The position numbers and the translations under genes were made by a program. Below, in pieces: positions 17,354 to 25,971 of a DNA stretch of 64,000 nucleotides. The stretch's first letter is position 1; each line of letters starts with the position of its first letter. The stretch is from Leisingera sp. ANG-Vp (GTDB lineage: Bacteria; Pseudomonadota; Alphaproteobacteria; Rhodobacterales; Rhodobacteraceae), in assembly GCF_000813725.1 (NCBI RefSeq), contig NZ_JWLD01000068.1, forward strand, positions 42,741-106,740, given 5' to 3'. Under the pieces are notes generated by a model. It searched no databases, was not told the origin of the DNA, and saw only the letters and a program-made list of their open reading frames with translations.

Positions 17354-17899
17354 ATGCGACTGATTTATGGTGTGTGCCTGGCTGCGGCGGCGGCCTCCCC
17401 TGCCTGGGCGGGATACTGGAACTACAAGGACTGGCATGTCGCCACCGAGGCGCATGAGACAGAGCAGGACAGCTATCTGACCTGCAGCGCCTGGACCGGC
17501 GGCGACGGCGACCCGGTCCTGGCGCTGCAGGTGTTTTCCGGCGACGCCGGCCCGCCCGCCTTCTATCCGATGGCCAGGGTGCGGGAATATGCGCCCCGGC
17601 ATTACCCGACACTGATGCAGCAGGGCGGCACAGTGGATTTCATCTTTGACTTCGACCGGTCCTTTTCCCTCTCTGCCGGGATCAATGCCTGGATCAATGA
17701 GGAAGGCCTGGCCGAGGCAGAAAGCGCGCTGCGGTTTCAGGACCACCTGGCGATGCTGCAGGCAATGAAACAGGGCAGCTGGGTGGAAATCTGGGCCGGG
17801 AACGACATGTTCTACGAGGCATCGCTCAGCGGCTTCACCGCGGCCTATGGCAAGATGATGGATGAATGCGGTTTCAGCCTGGCGCTGCCGGCCGGGTGA
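17354..17899 (+). CDS. Exported hypothetical protein
   Basis: 181 aa with a clear signal peptide (MRLIYGVCLAAAAASPAWA, likely cut after residue 19). The mature part begins GYWNYKDWHV and has no recognised domain; two Cys could form one disulfide. The ATG at 17354 follows GAGGAAAGGG. Periplasmic location inferred. Confidence 0.65.
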   Translation: MRLIYGVCLAAAAASPAWAGYWNYKDWHVATEAHETEQDSYLTCSAWTGGDGDPVLALQVFSGDAGPPAFYPMARVREYAPRHYPTLMQQGGTVDFIFDFDRSFSLSAGINAWINEEGLAEAESALRFQDHLAMLQAMKQGSWVEIWAGNDMFYEASLSGFTAAYGKMMDECGFSLALPAG

Positions 17900-17912
17900 T
17901 CCGCCAGGCGGC

Positions 17913-17959
17913 GCAAAAGTTTTCGAAAACTTTTGCCAAGACTTTTTCCAAAAGTCTTG
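17913..17959. repeat. Two adjacent AT-rich palindromes
   Basis: A perfect 24-bp palindrome at 17913-17936 (core AAAAGTTTTCGAAAACTTTT) is followed immediately by a 10-bp stem at 17937-17959 (CAAGACTTTT-tcc-AAAAGTCTTG). It lies between two convergent genes, next to a separate GC-rich terminator, so it is probably more than a terminator. This may be a dispersed Roseobacter intergenic element; that is inference. Confidence 0.65.
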
Positions 17960-17978
17960 AGCCCCGCGCAGAAACAGA

Positions 17979-18007
17979 AAAAGCCGCCCCGAGGGAGGGC
18001 GGCTTTT
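17979..18007. terminator. Bidirectional terminator downstream of efp and the exported-protein gene
   Basis: Stem AAAAGCCGCCC/GGGCGGCTTTT with a 7-nt loop; T-run on both strands. It lies 25 bp after the efp stop on the minus strand. Confidence 0.9.
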
Positions 18008-18031
18008 CCATTTTCCGGGACGCGGACTGGA

Positions 18032-18595
18032 TCAGGCGCGCTCGGAGTATTCCATGGTCTCGGTGTTGACCACGATCATCTCGTCCTGGCCGACAAACGG
18101 CGGCACCATGACTTTGACGCCATTGTCCAGGATTGCGGGCTTGAAGGAGTTGGCCGCGGTCTGGCCTTTCACAACCGGCTCGGTCTCGACGATCTTGCAG
18201 GTCACCTTCTGCGGGACGGTGGCGTTCAGCGCCTCGGACTCGTAGAACTCAACCACGATGGTCATGCCGTCCTGCAGGAACGGGCGGCGGTCGCCCAAGA
18301 GGTCCGCGGGCAGTTCGATCTGCTCGTAGGTTTCGGCATCCATGAACACCAGCATGCCATCGCTCTCATAGAGGAACTGCTGGTCCTTCTGCTCGAGGCG
18401 CACGCGCTCCACCTTGTCCGCCGAGCGGAAGCGTTCGTTCAGCTTGGACCCGTTGCGCAGGTTGCGCAGTTCGACCTGGGCAAAGGCGCCGCCCTTGCCG
18501 GGTTTGACGTGATCGACCTTCACCGCTGCCCACAGGCCATCGTTATGCTCAAGCACGTTGCCGGGACGGATTTCGTTGCCGTTGATCTTGGGCAT
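18032..18595 (-). CDS. efp: Elongation factor P
   Basis: 187 aa, three beta-barrel domains, full length. It relieves ribosome stalling at polyproline. The tip loop KPGKGGAF carries Lys34, the residue modified by beta-lysine in enterobacterial EF-P. Start [10 protein letters not shown] is universal. A GGCATTTTCCC leader precedes it; divergent from the DUF6280 gene. Confidence 0.96.
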   Translation of the reverse strand: MPKINGNEIRPGNVLEHNDGLWAAVKVDHVKPGKGGAFAQVELRNLRNGSKLNERFRSADKVERVRLEQKDQQFLYESDGMLVFMDAETYEQIELPADLLGDRRPFLQDGMTIVVEFYESEALNATVPQKVTCKIVETEPVVKGQTAANSFKPAILDNGVKVMVPPFVGQDEMIVVNTETMEYSERA

Positions 18596-18821
18596 GGGAA
18601 AATGCCTTTCGGATGGTTGTTGAAAACTTGCAAGCCCCTATATCTGGCAGGCTGATCGCTGGCAAGACAAGGATATGGTATGGAGGATCTGTGAATAAGG
18701 TATGCGCAATTTGCATGAAAGCTATGCATCTGCGGGCTACCCGAATCGTCACAATTCCGCCATAAGCAGCGCTACGCCGAAAATTGCAAATTGCAATAGC
18801 AAGAACAACAAGGGATACGAG

Positions 18822-19139
18822 ATGCGAGATTTCGTAGACGGCACCGCTTACAATAACGAACAGGGCAACCGCGCCCGCAAACTGTTTGCTGCGGTTGTGC
18901 TGGCCGCACTGGATGACGCCATCGCCGATGACAAGAAATACGGCAATGGCCCGGAACAGATCGCCCGCTGGGCCCGCTCGCGCGATGGCCGCGAAGTGCT
19001 GTCCTGCGCCGGTATCGACCCGAACGAACGGGTTGTCGAAGGCCTGATGGACTTCGTGGGCCGCGGTGTGCGGACCTCGGTTGCGCTGTCGCGTGAAGAA
19101 AGCGAACGCCGCAACGCTGCGCAGGCTGAAGCCGCCTAA
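18822..19139 (+). CDS. DUF6280-type small protein of Rhodobacterales
   Basis: 105 aa: MRDFVDGTAYNNEQGNRARK, then LAALDDAIADDKKYGNGPEQIARWARSRDGREVLSCAGIDP. Helical, soluble, acidic. I recognise it as the conserved Rhodobacterales family called DUF6280; function unknown. The start at 18822 follows ACAAGGGAT; the upstream AT-rich leader in the same frame is not family-like. Followed by a terminator. Confidence 0.75.
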   Translation: MRDFVDGTAYNNEQGNRARKLFAAVVLAALDDAIADDKKYGNGPEQIARWARSRDGREVLSCAGIDPNERVVEGLMDFVGRGVRTSVALSREESERRNAAQAEAA

Positions 19140-19160
19140 GGACTTCTGCCTGCCTTGCTG

Positions 19161-19190
19161 AAAAGCGCGTCCCCTGGGGGCGCGTTTTTC
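19161..19190 (+). terminator. Terminator after the DUF6280 gene
   Basis: AAAAGCGCGTCCCC-tg-GGGGCGCGTTTTT, a stem with two single-base bulges followed by a T-run. Confidence 0.8.
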
Positions 19191-19348
19191 TTTTGCCCGC
19201 AACTGCTTGCCGCAAGGTCAGCCAGCTGCCGGCCCGTCGCGCGCAGGCCGCGCGCTGGCGTTTCCGGCACAGCGCCCATGGACGGCGCGGCCTAACCTGC
19301 TATGCAGGCCCGTAACGGACGGGGCGCAGGCAGGGAGCTGGCAGCAGG

Positions 19349-20809
19349 ATGACACGGGCGCGTTCAATCATGATCCAGGGCACCGGCAGCAATGTCGGCA
19401 AGTCGCTTATCGTGGCAGGTCTTGCGCGGGCCTATACCCGCCGGGGCCTGCGTGTGGCGCCGTTCAAGCCGCAGAACATGTCCAACAACGCCGCCGTCAC
19501 GCCCGAGGGCGGTGAGATCGGCCGCGCCCAGGCGCTGCAGGCACGTGCGGCAATGCGCCCGCCCCATACCGACATGAACCCGGTGCTGCTGAAGCCCGAG
19601 ACCGACACCGGCGCCCAGGTGATCGTGCAGGGCAAGCGCCGCGGCACCCAAGGCGCCGGTTCGTTTTTGCGCGACAAATCCGGTCTGCTGGAAGCAGCTC
19701 TGGAGAGCTACCGGCGGCTGGCAGAGGATGCCGATCTGGTGCTGATCGAGGGGGCCGGCTCACCGGCCGAGACCAACCTGCGCAAGAACGACATCGCCAA
19801 TATGGGCTTCGCCTGTGCCGCCCGGGTGCCGGTGGTGATTGCCGGCGACATCCACCGCGGCGGAGTGATCGCGCAAATCGTCGGCACCAAAGCCGTGCTG
19901 GAGCCACAGGACCTGGAGAGGGTCGTGGGCTTCATGGTGAACCGCTTCCGCGGCGACCTCAGCCTGTTTGATGCGGGCCGCGACGATATTGCCGCGCGCA
20001 CCGGCTGGCCCTCGCTGGGCGTGGTGCCCTGGTTCTGGGATGCCTGGAAGCTGCCGGCCGAAGACATGATGGACATCGCCTCGCGCCAGGGCGGGGCCTG
20101 CAAGGTGGCGGTGCCTCAGCTGGAGCGGATGGCGAATTTCGACGACCTGGACCCGCTGGCGGCGGAGCCGGAAGTAACGGTGGAGATCGTGCCGCCAGGC
20201 CGTGCCCTGCCCGGCGATGCGGATCTGATTATCCTGCCCGGCAGCAAATCGACCATCGGCGACCTGGCCTATCTGCGTGCGCAGGGCTGGGACATTGATA
20301 TCCTCGCGCATCACCGCCGCGGCGGCCATGTGCTGGGGCTGTGCGGCGGCTATCAGATGCTGGGCAAGACCATCGACGACCCGGATGGCGTCGACGGGCG
20401 CCCTGGCAAGGTCGAGGGGCTGGGCCTGCTGGATGTGCATACGGTGATGGCTGGCGAGAAACGGGTGACGCTGACAGAGGCGGTCACCCGCGACGGCAAT
20501 CTGCCCGTCAACGGTTACGAAATCCACATGGGCCGCACGACAGGCGCCGACTGTGCCCGCGCCTGGCTCAGCATCGGCAGCCGGGCCGAGGGCGCGGCTT
20601 CCCCCGATGGCCGGGTGAAAGGCTCCTACCTGCACGGCCTGTTTTCCGCGGATGCTTTCCGGGCCGGTTTTCTGCGCGGTCTCGGCCACGAAAGCCTGGC
20701 AGGCTATGAAGACGGTGTCGACGCGGTGCTGGATGCCCTGGCTGAGCATCTGGAACGCCACATGGATCTGGACCAGCTGCTGAACCTGGCAGGTCCCGTT
20801 CAATACTGA
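19349..20809 (+). CDS. cobQ: Cobyric acid synthase (adenosylcobyric acid forming)
   Basis: 486 aa. Amidates four carboxylates of adenosylcobyrinic acid a,c-diamide with glutamine and ATP in B12 synthesis. N-terminal dethiobiotin-synthetase-like ATP site GTGSNVGKS (11-19), KPQNMSNNA segment, and a C-terminal GATase domain with Cys332 in [10 protein letters not shown] and His in SYLHGLF. No other cob gene is adjacent. A B12-linked function is seen elsewhere in the window (meaB). Confidence 0.95.
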   Translation: MTRARSIMIQGTGSNVGKSLIVAGLARAYTRRGLRVAPFKPQNMSNNAAVTPEGGEIGRAQALQARAAMRPPHTDMNPVLLKPETDTGAQVIVQGKRRGTQGAGSFLRDKSGLLEAALESYRRLAEDADLVLIEGAGSPAETNLRKNDIANMGFACAARVPVVIAGDIHRGGVIAQIVGTKAVLEPQDLERVVGFMVNRFRGDLSLFDAGRDDIAARTGWPSLGVVPWFWDAWKLPAEDMMDIASRQGGACKVAVPQLERMANFDDLDPLAAEPEVTVEIVPPGRALPGDADLIILPGSKSTIGDLAYLRAQGWDIDILAHHRRGGHVLGLCGGYQMLGKTIDDPDGVDGRPGKVEGLGLLDVHTVMAGEKRVTLTEAVTRDGNLPVNGYEIHMGRTTGADCARAWLSIGSRAEGAASPDGRVKGSYLHGLFSADAFRAGFLRGLGHESLAGYEDGVDAVLDALAEHLERHMDLDQLLNLAGPVQY

Positions 20810-20965
20810 CATGCCGGCCGGCAGGGCTCCCGTGCCTGCCAGCCTGCCCTGGCCAAGGCCAGAACCGACCGCGGCCTTGGGACCGGCGCCGGGCGGGAGC
20901 CCCTCTTGGCCTGTTTGCCCTTTCAGCAGAGGCTCACTGCGCCCGCAGGCACTCCGGTACGCAAG

Positions 20966-20990
20966 AAAAAGGCGCCCCTTGCGGCGCGCC
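20966..20990 (-). terminator. Probable terminator of the PopZ-like gene
   Basis: Read on the minus strand, GGCGCGCC-gcaa-GGGGCGCC (one mismatch) followed by TTTTT; 30 bp after the stop. Confidence 0.65.
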
Positions 20991-21020
20991 TGGCTGATTG
21001 CTGAGACAATGGGGCTGCGG

Positions 21021-22097
21021 TCAGAGAAGGTCATGCGCTGCGAGCGCGCGGTGTATCTCCCGGCGGACCAGCTTGCGCACATTGCGGGTGATGCGCTCGC
21101 CCAGCGGGCCTTGCAGCTCTTCGCGCACAATACCGGCAACCAGATCGCGCAGAGCCTCCTCATCGAGATAGGTGTCGCCTGCCTCGCCCAGTGTTTCCAA
21201 GGCCGCGCCCGTGAAAGCCGCTTCAACAACGGTTTCCGCGGCCTTGTCCTCAGCCTCGGCCTGGATTTCGCTGCCGGCGATGGCTGCCGCAGAACCGGCT
21301 TCATCCTGGGTTCCGGCAGCCGGCTGCGCATCGCCATCCTGCATCGAGCGGCGGGGCGGCAGGGGCGCGTCGCGCCATTCAATGGTGTCAGGCCCGGCGC
21401 TGGCAAAAGGCGCTTCGGTCTGGCTGTCCGGCTCCCAATGCTGCTGGCCCGTATCCTCGGCGCGGGTGCCGCGGGCTTCGAGCTCGGCAATCTTGCGCAC
21501 CACTGATGCCGCCCGGGCACCGGCTGTGACGGCCTCCGGCCCGGCCCCGTCTGCCGCGTCTGTCCCGGAACCTTCCAGGGTATCATCCGCCCGGGCTGCG
21601 TCTGCAGCCGCGGCATAAAGCGTTGCCTTCGGATCAGCCCAGGGCGCATCTGCTGCCTCAGCTTCCGCCGGGGCCTCCTGCAGACCTTCTTCCGGCAGGC
21701 TTTCCTCTGCCGGTTCCGCCTGCTCAGCCGGTGCCGCCATGTCGTGGGAAGAGCGGTGCCGGAACGCTATGGGCGGGTCTTCTGCAAGGGTGTCCGGGAT
21801 TCCGGCCAGATCCGCATCATCCTGGTTTTTTGCCTCAGGAGAATCTTCTGCCGCTTCCGGCGTTTCCGCGGCCTGCGGCACATCCCCAGCATCCGCAGCC
21901 TCAGGCACGGCAGCCGGAGCCGCGCTGTCGCCGGCTTCGGCCTCCTGCACCCGCAGCGCAGGCGTTAGAACCAGCCGCGCTGCCGGTTCCGGAGCTGCCG
22001 GCTGGCTGCGGTTGTCATCACTTACCAAGCGGCGGATTGACGACAGGACATCTTCAATCTCGGCATGGGTAACTGGGTCGGACATTTTTTGAACCAC
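21021..22097 (-). CDS. PopZ-like acidic protein
   Basis: 358 aa. The N terminus (THAEIEDVLSSIRRLVSDD) and the C terminus (LRDLVAGIVREELQGPLGERITRNVRKLVRREIHRAL) resemble the two conserved ends of the polar organiser PopZ/DUF2497 family. They are joined by a long, low-complexity Ala/Glu/Pro/Asp-rich middle that is probably disordered. In Caulobacter PopZ gathers the chromosome origin and cell-cycle proteins at the pole. Start is either GTG at 22097 (AGAGG five bases before) or ATG at 22085; the GTG has better spacing. Confidence 0.65.
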   Translation of the reverse strand: MVQKMSDPVTHAEIEDVLSSIRRLVSDDNRSQPAAPEPAARLVLTPALRVQEAEAGDSAAPAAVPEAADAGDVPQAAETPEAAEDSPEAKNQDDADLAGIPDTLAEDPPIAFRHRSSHDMAAPAEQAEPAEESLPEEGLQEAPAEAEAADAPWADPKATLYAAAADAARADDTLEGSGTDAADGAGPEAVTAGARAASVVRKIAELEARGTRAEDTGQQHWEPDSQTEAPFASAGPDTIEWRDAPLPPRRSMQDGDAQPAAGTQDEAGSAAAIAGSEIQAEAEDKAAETVVEAAFTGAALETLGEAGDTYLDEEALRDLVAGIVREELQGPLGERITRNVRKLVRREIHRALAAHDLL

Positions 22098-22160
22098 TCT
22101 TGCCTCTTATCAGAGAGTGTAGCGGCCTTCCTGCCACCGCACAACCGGTAGCAACAATTG

Positions 22161-23567
22161 TCAGTTCCGCCCCAAGGCCTTGAGCACCCGGTCCAGATCC
22201 TTGCCCCGCTTGCTGTGCTGCGCGGGCGCGTCCTTGACCAGGTTGTAATAGAGTGTCGGGTCATAGATCTCGACAGCCAGCCCCAGGTGTTCAGCCGTCA
22301 GCAGGCCCTGCGCCTGCAGCAGCTGATAGGCCGCAATCGCCTGGTTGGCACGGGAGTTGACCTGCTCGGTCTGGGCGTCGAGATATTCCTGCTCAGCCTG
22401 CAGCACGTCGAGCGTGGTGCGGGCACCCAGGGTGGCCTCTTCGCGGATACCGTCAAAAGCCACTTTGGCAGCGCGCACCCGCTCGTTGGAGGAAATCAGG
22501 CTGACGCGCGCCGTTTCGACGTTAAAGAAAGCGGAGCTGACGTTCTGGCGCACCACCCGCTGGGTGTTGATCAGCAGCCCGCGCTGCGCATCGGATGTGG
22601 CAATTGCCCGGCGGCGGGTCGCTGCATTGCGGCCGCCGGCGTAGAGCTCCTGGGTTAGCGTGATGCCGATGCTGGAGGTCTCGTTTGTGTCAAACCCTTC
22701 ATGGACGTCTTCACTCAGGCCCACGCTTGCTTGCAGGTTCACCGTTGGTCCCAGCCCCGCCGTTGCAGCGGCAACGTCATACTCGCTGGCCTTAACAAAA
22801 TGCTGCCGGGACAGCAGGTCCGGCTGGTTCTTGATCGCCACTGCCTGCGCCTGATTGAGCGAGACCGTCTGCCGCGGCAAAGCCGGTTGCCCTGCAATGG
22901 CGCCCGGCGCCCGTCCGACAACCTGCTGATAGGTCGCATTGGCCGTCAGAAGCGTGCCTTCGGCGTCTGTCAGATTTGCACGGGCCGCCGCAACGCGGCT
23001 TTCCGCCAGCGCGACATCTGTGCGGGTCACTTCCCCCACTTCGAACCGGTCCTGCGCGGCTTTCAGTTCCTCTTGCAGCAAGCGCAGGTTGTTGCGGCGG
23101 AGCGCGACATTCTCCTGGCCCTGCAGAACGCCCACATAGGCCTGCACCGCACTGAACAGCACATCCTGCTCCACACTCAGCAGCGCCTGTCGGGTGGCCA
23201 GAACCGTCTCCTGCGCCGATAGCTTGTTCATCCGCGTTGCGCCGCCGTCATAAAGCAGCTGAGTCAGCTCCAATTGAGTGGACAGCGTGTTCTGCGTCGG
23301 TTCCTGGCTGAACTCGCTGTAGGCGTTTGCCGCGGATACGGTCCATTCGATCAGCGGGCGCAGCCGAGAGACGACAATCGCCACATCCTCATCCTCCGCC
23401 CGCAGCAGCGCCCGGTTCTGTTCCAGCAGCCCGCTGGTCTTGTAGGCGCCGATCATCGCGTCGGACAGGTTGTCAGCCGCGGCTTTCAGCGGCATCAGCG
23501 CCGTGGCGGCCACGCCGCCTGCAAATACAAAAGCCTTAAACACACTCGCCGGAAATTTCATTCGCAT
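22161..23567 (-). CDS. tolC: TolC-family outer-membrane efflux/secretion channel
   Basis: 468 aa. Signal peptide MRMKFPASVFKAFVFAGGVAATALMPLKAAA, then two TolC repeats rich in coiled-coil helix (LTQLLYDGGATRMNKLSA and LTQELYAGGRNAATRRRAIA mark the strand-helix joints). It forms the trimeric outer-membrane duct for type I secretion and RND/MFP pumps. The ATG at 23567 has AAGG six bases upstream; a further in-frame Met upstream lacks this. It lies 83 bp before the PCMT-like gene's stop, on the same strand, and may be co-transcribed with it. Confidence 0.9.
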   Translation of the reverse strand: MRMKFPASVFKAFVFAGGVAATALMPLKAAADNLSDAMIGAYKTSGLLEQNRALLRAEDEDVAIVVSRLRPLIEWTVSAANAYSEFSQEPTQNTLSTQLELTQLLYDGGATRMNKLSAQETVLATRQALLSVEQDVLFSAVQAYVGVLQGQENVALRRNNLRLLQEELKAAQDRFEVGEVTRTDVALAESRVAAARANLTDAEGTLLTANATYQQVVGRAPGAIAGQPALPRQTVSLNQAQAVAIKNQPDLLSRQHFVKASEYDVAAATAGLGPTVNLQASVGLSEDVHEGFDTNETSSIGITLTQELYAGGRNAATRRRAIATSDAQRGLLINTQRVVRQNVSSAFFNVETARVSLISSNERVRAAKVAFDGIREEATLGARTTLDVLQAEQEYLDAQTEQVNSRANQAIAAYQLLQAQGLLTAEHLGLAVEIYDPTLYYNLVKDAPAQHSKRGKDLDRVLKALGRN

Positions 23568-23700
23568 CGGTTGCCTTATCTTTTGCCGCGCCGCCAGCCG
23601 CGGTGAGTTCATCTGCATCCCGGGCGCACGCTAAACCTGCGCCCGGCCTCTCCCCTTTAAATTCGGCTGCACCCCCAGCCTCAGCTCCTGCCCCAAAGGG

Positions 23701-24354
23701 TCAGAGCGCAAATTCACGAGCCGCGGCAAAACCCGGCAGAACCGGCGCACCAGCATTGAAGGCAAACCGCCAGGACACCTGGCCGCCGCTCTTGTAGCCG
23801 ATCTTCACCTCACCCAATTCGCCGCTCACCATCAAAGCCGCAATCCGGCCGCCATCCTTGAGCTGCTCCAGCAGCGCCGCAGGCAGCTGCTCCGCGCCGC
23901 CCTGCACCAGGATCACGTCATACGGCCCATGCTCTGCTGCGCCCTCTGCCAGCGGGCCGGTGTGGACAATTGCATTGTCCGCCCCGGTTTCTGACAGCAG
24001 CGCCTGCGCATCCGCGGCCATGTCTTCGTCTTCCTCGACGCCGATCACCATCTGCGCCACCCGCGCCGCCACCGCGGTGGAATAGCCAAGCCCGCAGGCC
24101 ACATCCAGAACCAGCTCGTCGTTCTGAAGGTCCACCGCATCCAGCATCTTGGCCAGAGTGCGCGGCTCCAGCAGCACACGGCTGCTGTCAAGCGCAACAT
24201 TCTGGTCCGCATAGGCCGCCTCGGCTTGCGCGTCCGGCACGAACTGCTCGCGCGGAACCGCCAGCATGGCTTCGATGATCGGGTACTTGGTCACATCCGA
24301 CGGACGGATCTGGGTGTCCACCATCATGCGGCGGCGCTCAGTGAAATCGGGCAT
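23701..24354 (-). CDS. Protein-L-isoaspartate O-methyltransferase family protein
   Basis: 217 aa. RRRMMVDTQIRPSDVTKYPIIEAM and the SAM motif DVACGLGYS (84-92) place it in the PCMT family, which methylates isoaspartyl residues or acts as a generic methyltransferase. The segment that in true PCMTs reads like S-x-P-H is here LLEPRTLAKM (61-70), so isoaspartate repair is uncertain. The pairing with tolC downstream is typical of alphaproteobacteria. Confidence 0.82.
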   Translation of the reverse strand: MPDFTERRRMMVDTQIRPSDVTKYPIIEAMLAVPREQFVPDAQAEAAYADQNVALDSSRVLLEPRTLAKMLDAVDLQNDELVLDVACGLGYSTAVAARVAQMVIGVEEDEDMAADAQALLSETGADNAIVHTGPLAEGAAEHGPYDVILVQGGAEQLPAALLEQLKDGGRIAALMVSGELGEVKIGYKSGGQVSWRFAFNAGAPVLPGFAAAREFAL

Positions 24355-24499
24355 CTGCTAAACTCATGTGTTCAGTCGGTTAGGCAGGTTGTGACATATC
24401 CCGGCCACCTCGGCAACGGGGCCTGTGACGCGAATGCCTAAAGTAGTGCAGCGCTGCAGCGGGACAACTGCCGCCGCCCGTTTGAATGCCCCCGGACAG

Positions 24500-24531
24500 C
24501 AAAAAGCCAGCGCTCCGAAGAGCCGCTGGCC
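24500..24531 (-). terminator. Terminator of the first DksA/TraR-like gene
   Basis: On the minus strand GCCAGCGGCTC-ttcg-GAGCGCTGGC followed by TTTTT: a stable stem with a UUCG tetraloop and one bulge, 25 bp after the stop. Confidence 0.88.
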
Positions 24532-24555
24532 AATGAAACACCGGGGACGCTGCTG

Positions 24556-24870
24556 CTACAGCGCACAGCTCTTGCAGAAGGGCGACGCCGGGCGCTGGTC
24601 GAGCCAGTCGTCGCCGATATTGTCGCCGCAGATCTGGCAATAGCCGTAGGAGCCTTCGCGCAGCCGCGCCAGCGCCGCATCGATGCGGCGCAGCTCTTCC
24701 AGGCTGGCATTGGCCGGCATTTCGATACCGCCCGCACCAGGGACCCGCGGCATCTGCCGCAGCCCGGCCCCGGCATACGCCCGGCCTGCCCCAAGGCCGG
24801 CATTTGCCAGCAATCCCGCCAGCTCCAGCCGGCGGACTTCAAGAGTTTGTTTTCTATTGGAAAAGTCCAT
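24556..24870 (-). CDS. DksA/TraR-type C4 zinc-finger protein (copy 1)
   Basis: 104 aa. Helical N terminus, ELRRIDAALARLREGSYGYC linker and a four-cysteine zinc finger, Cys78-x2-Cys81 and Cys99-x2-Cys102. The family binds the RNA polymerase secondary channel and alters promoter use with or without ppGpp. It lacks the classical DxxDxA tip of E. coli DksA. GGAGG precedes the ATG. An FNR-type box is centred 64.5 bp upstream of the start. A paralogue lies immediately upstream. Confidence 0.88.
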   Translation of the reverse strand: MDFSNRKQTLEVRRLELAGLLANAGLGAGRAYAGAGLRQMPRVPGAGGIEMPANASLEELRRIDAALARLREGSYGYCQICGDNIGDDWLDQRPASPFCKSCAL

Positions 24871-24927
24871 TCACACACCCTCCAGCTCAATTCGCGCGCA
24901 CCCTGGCGCGAGGTCAAGGCTACGGCA

Positions 24928-24941
24928 TTGATCCAGATCAA
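24928..24941. promoter_or_regulatory. FNR-type box upstream of DksA/TraR-like copy 1
   Basis: TTGATCCAGATCAA matches TTGAT-N4-ATCAA exactly. Centre at 24934.5, which is 64.5 bp upstream of the ATG at 24870. The next gene start at 25344 points the same way, so the box most likely serves copy 1. Confidence 0.8.
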
Positions 24942-25017
24942 TATACTCGCGATTTCCGGGGGATTCACTACCCTATAAGTTGCGAATTTTTGGTAAATAC
25001 CGGCAGGCGGCAGCCGG

Positions 25018-25344
25018 TCACCTCTGCGTGCCGCGGGCGCAGGTCCTGCAGAACGGGGTGGCCGGAAGCAGGTCGAGCCGGGCATCGGAAATCAGCGCGC
25101 CGCAGCCGGCGCAGATGCCGTAGCTGCCCTCGCGCACCCGGGCCAGAGCCGCGTCGATGCGGCGCAGTTCGTCCTGCTCGGCCAATCCCAGGCTTTCCAG
25201 CACCTCGTCGCCCTGGCGTTCCGAGGACCGGTCCTCCCAATCTTTGGGCATCGGTGCGTCCAGCGCCTGCTCGACGGCGCTCAGGTGCCCGGTGAGTTCG
25301 GCCCGGCGCGCCTCAAGCGCCTGCTTGCGGGTAGAAAGATCCAT
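25018..25344 (-). CDS. DksA/TraR-type C4 zinc-finger protein (copy 2)
   Basis: 108 aa. Same design as copy 1, with Cys78, Cys81, Cys99 and Cys102 at identical positions and a shared ELRRIDAALAR-REGSYG linker. This argues for tandem duplication. The middle (35-60) is more acidic (DWEDRSSERQGDEVLE). AGGAGGGCAGCCCC precedes the ATG. A palindromic TTGAC-N4-GTCAA box is centred 64.5 bp upstream, and TAACCT at 25379-25374 is placed as a -10 for a class II activator site. Confidence 0.88.
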   Translation of the reverse strand: MDLSTRKQALEARRAELTGHLSAVEQALDAPMPKDWEDRSSERQGDEVLESLGLAEQDELRRIDAALARVREGSYGICAGCGALISDARLDLLPATPFCRTCARGTQR

Positions 25345-25401
25345 GGGGCTGCCCTCCTGTTTGCTGCGCCAGCAGGTTAGGCCGGTGCAGCGCCATGAGC
25401 C

Positions 25402-25415
25402 TTGACCTGCGTCAA
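25402..25415. promoter_or_regulatory. CRP/FNR-type (Dnr/Nnr-like) box upstream of DksA/TraR-like copy 2
   Basis: TTGACCTGCGTCAA, a perfect inverted repeat TTGAC-N4-GTCAA that fits TTG-N8-CAA, the site class of FNR/Dnr/Nnr regulators. Centre 25408.5, exactly 64.5 bp upstream of the ATG at 25344. It also lies about 100 bp before the divergent entericidin-like gene. Confidence 0.7.
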
Positions 25416-25515
25416 GCCCCTGCCCGCCTCTGGCTGCACGCCAAAGGGGGCTGGCCTGCGGCGGGGCGGCTTGCTAGAAAATCCGGCAACAGAGCAGATG
25501 AGAGGAGTATTGGGG

Positions 25516-25653
25516 ATGATCCGGATTGTTGCCTGCGGGCTGATGCTGCTGGGGCTGGCCGCCTGCGAAACCGCCAAGGGTGCGGGGCGCGATATTTCCA
25601 AGGCCGGCCAGGCAATCAGCGGCGCGGCGCAGGACGTGCAGGACGCGCTGTAA
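25516..25653 (+). CDS. Entericidin-like small lipoprotein
   Basis: 45 aa. MIRIVACGLMLLGLAACETA has a signal with lipobox LAAC (Cys17), and then KGAGRDISKAGQAISGAAQD, the amphipathic helix of the entericidin EcnA/EcnB family. In E. coli these stress-related lipoproteins form a toxin/antidote pair; here there is one gene. AGAGGAG lies 8 bases before the ATG and a strong terminator follows. Confidence 0.85.
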   Translation: MIRIVACGLMLLGLAACETAKGAGRDISKAGQAISGAAQDVQDAL

Positions 25654-25675
25654 GGTTTTACGGTTTTCGAGGGAG

Positions 25676-25706
25676 ACGCCCGGCCATTCCGCCGGGCGTT
25701 TTCTTT
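25676..25706 (+). terminator. Terminator of the entericidin-like gene
   Basis: Stem ACGCCCGGC/GCCGGGCGT, loop CATTCC, then TTTTCTTTT. Confidence 0.92.
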
Positions 25707-25713
25707 TGCGGGG

Positions 25714-25971
25714 TTATTTGATCCCCAGCATCGCTTTGGCCTCGGCCAGAATAGCGACCGAGGAGGCATGATCGCCGCCGTCATGCAGGCTTTGCCCCTC
25801 GTCGCGCAGCTCCTGAACCGTGGCCAGATCCGCCTCGCTGAGGTCGGTTCCGGCAGCAATGGCCGCGTCGATGGCGGCAATATCCGCCGGACACTGGCCG
25901 GAGAGCGCCGGTGCGGCCAGCAGGCACAGTGCTGCGGCCAGGGTGGTGAGTTTCACTGTTTGGGGTGTCAT
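25714..25971 (-). CDS. Small exported protein
   Basis: 85 aa. Signal peptide MTPQTVKLTTLAAALCLLAAPALSG; the mature part (QCPADIAAIDAAIAAGTDLS) is helical, acidic and ends KAMLGIK. No domain recognised. Convergent with the entericidin-like gene. Coding call supported by the signal peptide and codon pattern. Confidence 0.65.
   Translation of the reverse strand: MTPQTVKLTTLAAALCLLAAPALSGQCPADIAAIDAAIAAGTDLSEADLATVQELRDEGQSLHDGGDHASSVAILAEAKAMLGIK

Noticed and set aside
19760-21649. Long minus-strand open frame (about 629 aa) spanning cobQ antisense and part of the PopZ-like gene
   Set aside because: Runs through two real genes in wrong frames; the product is Arg/Pro-rich with no domain.
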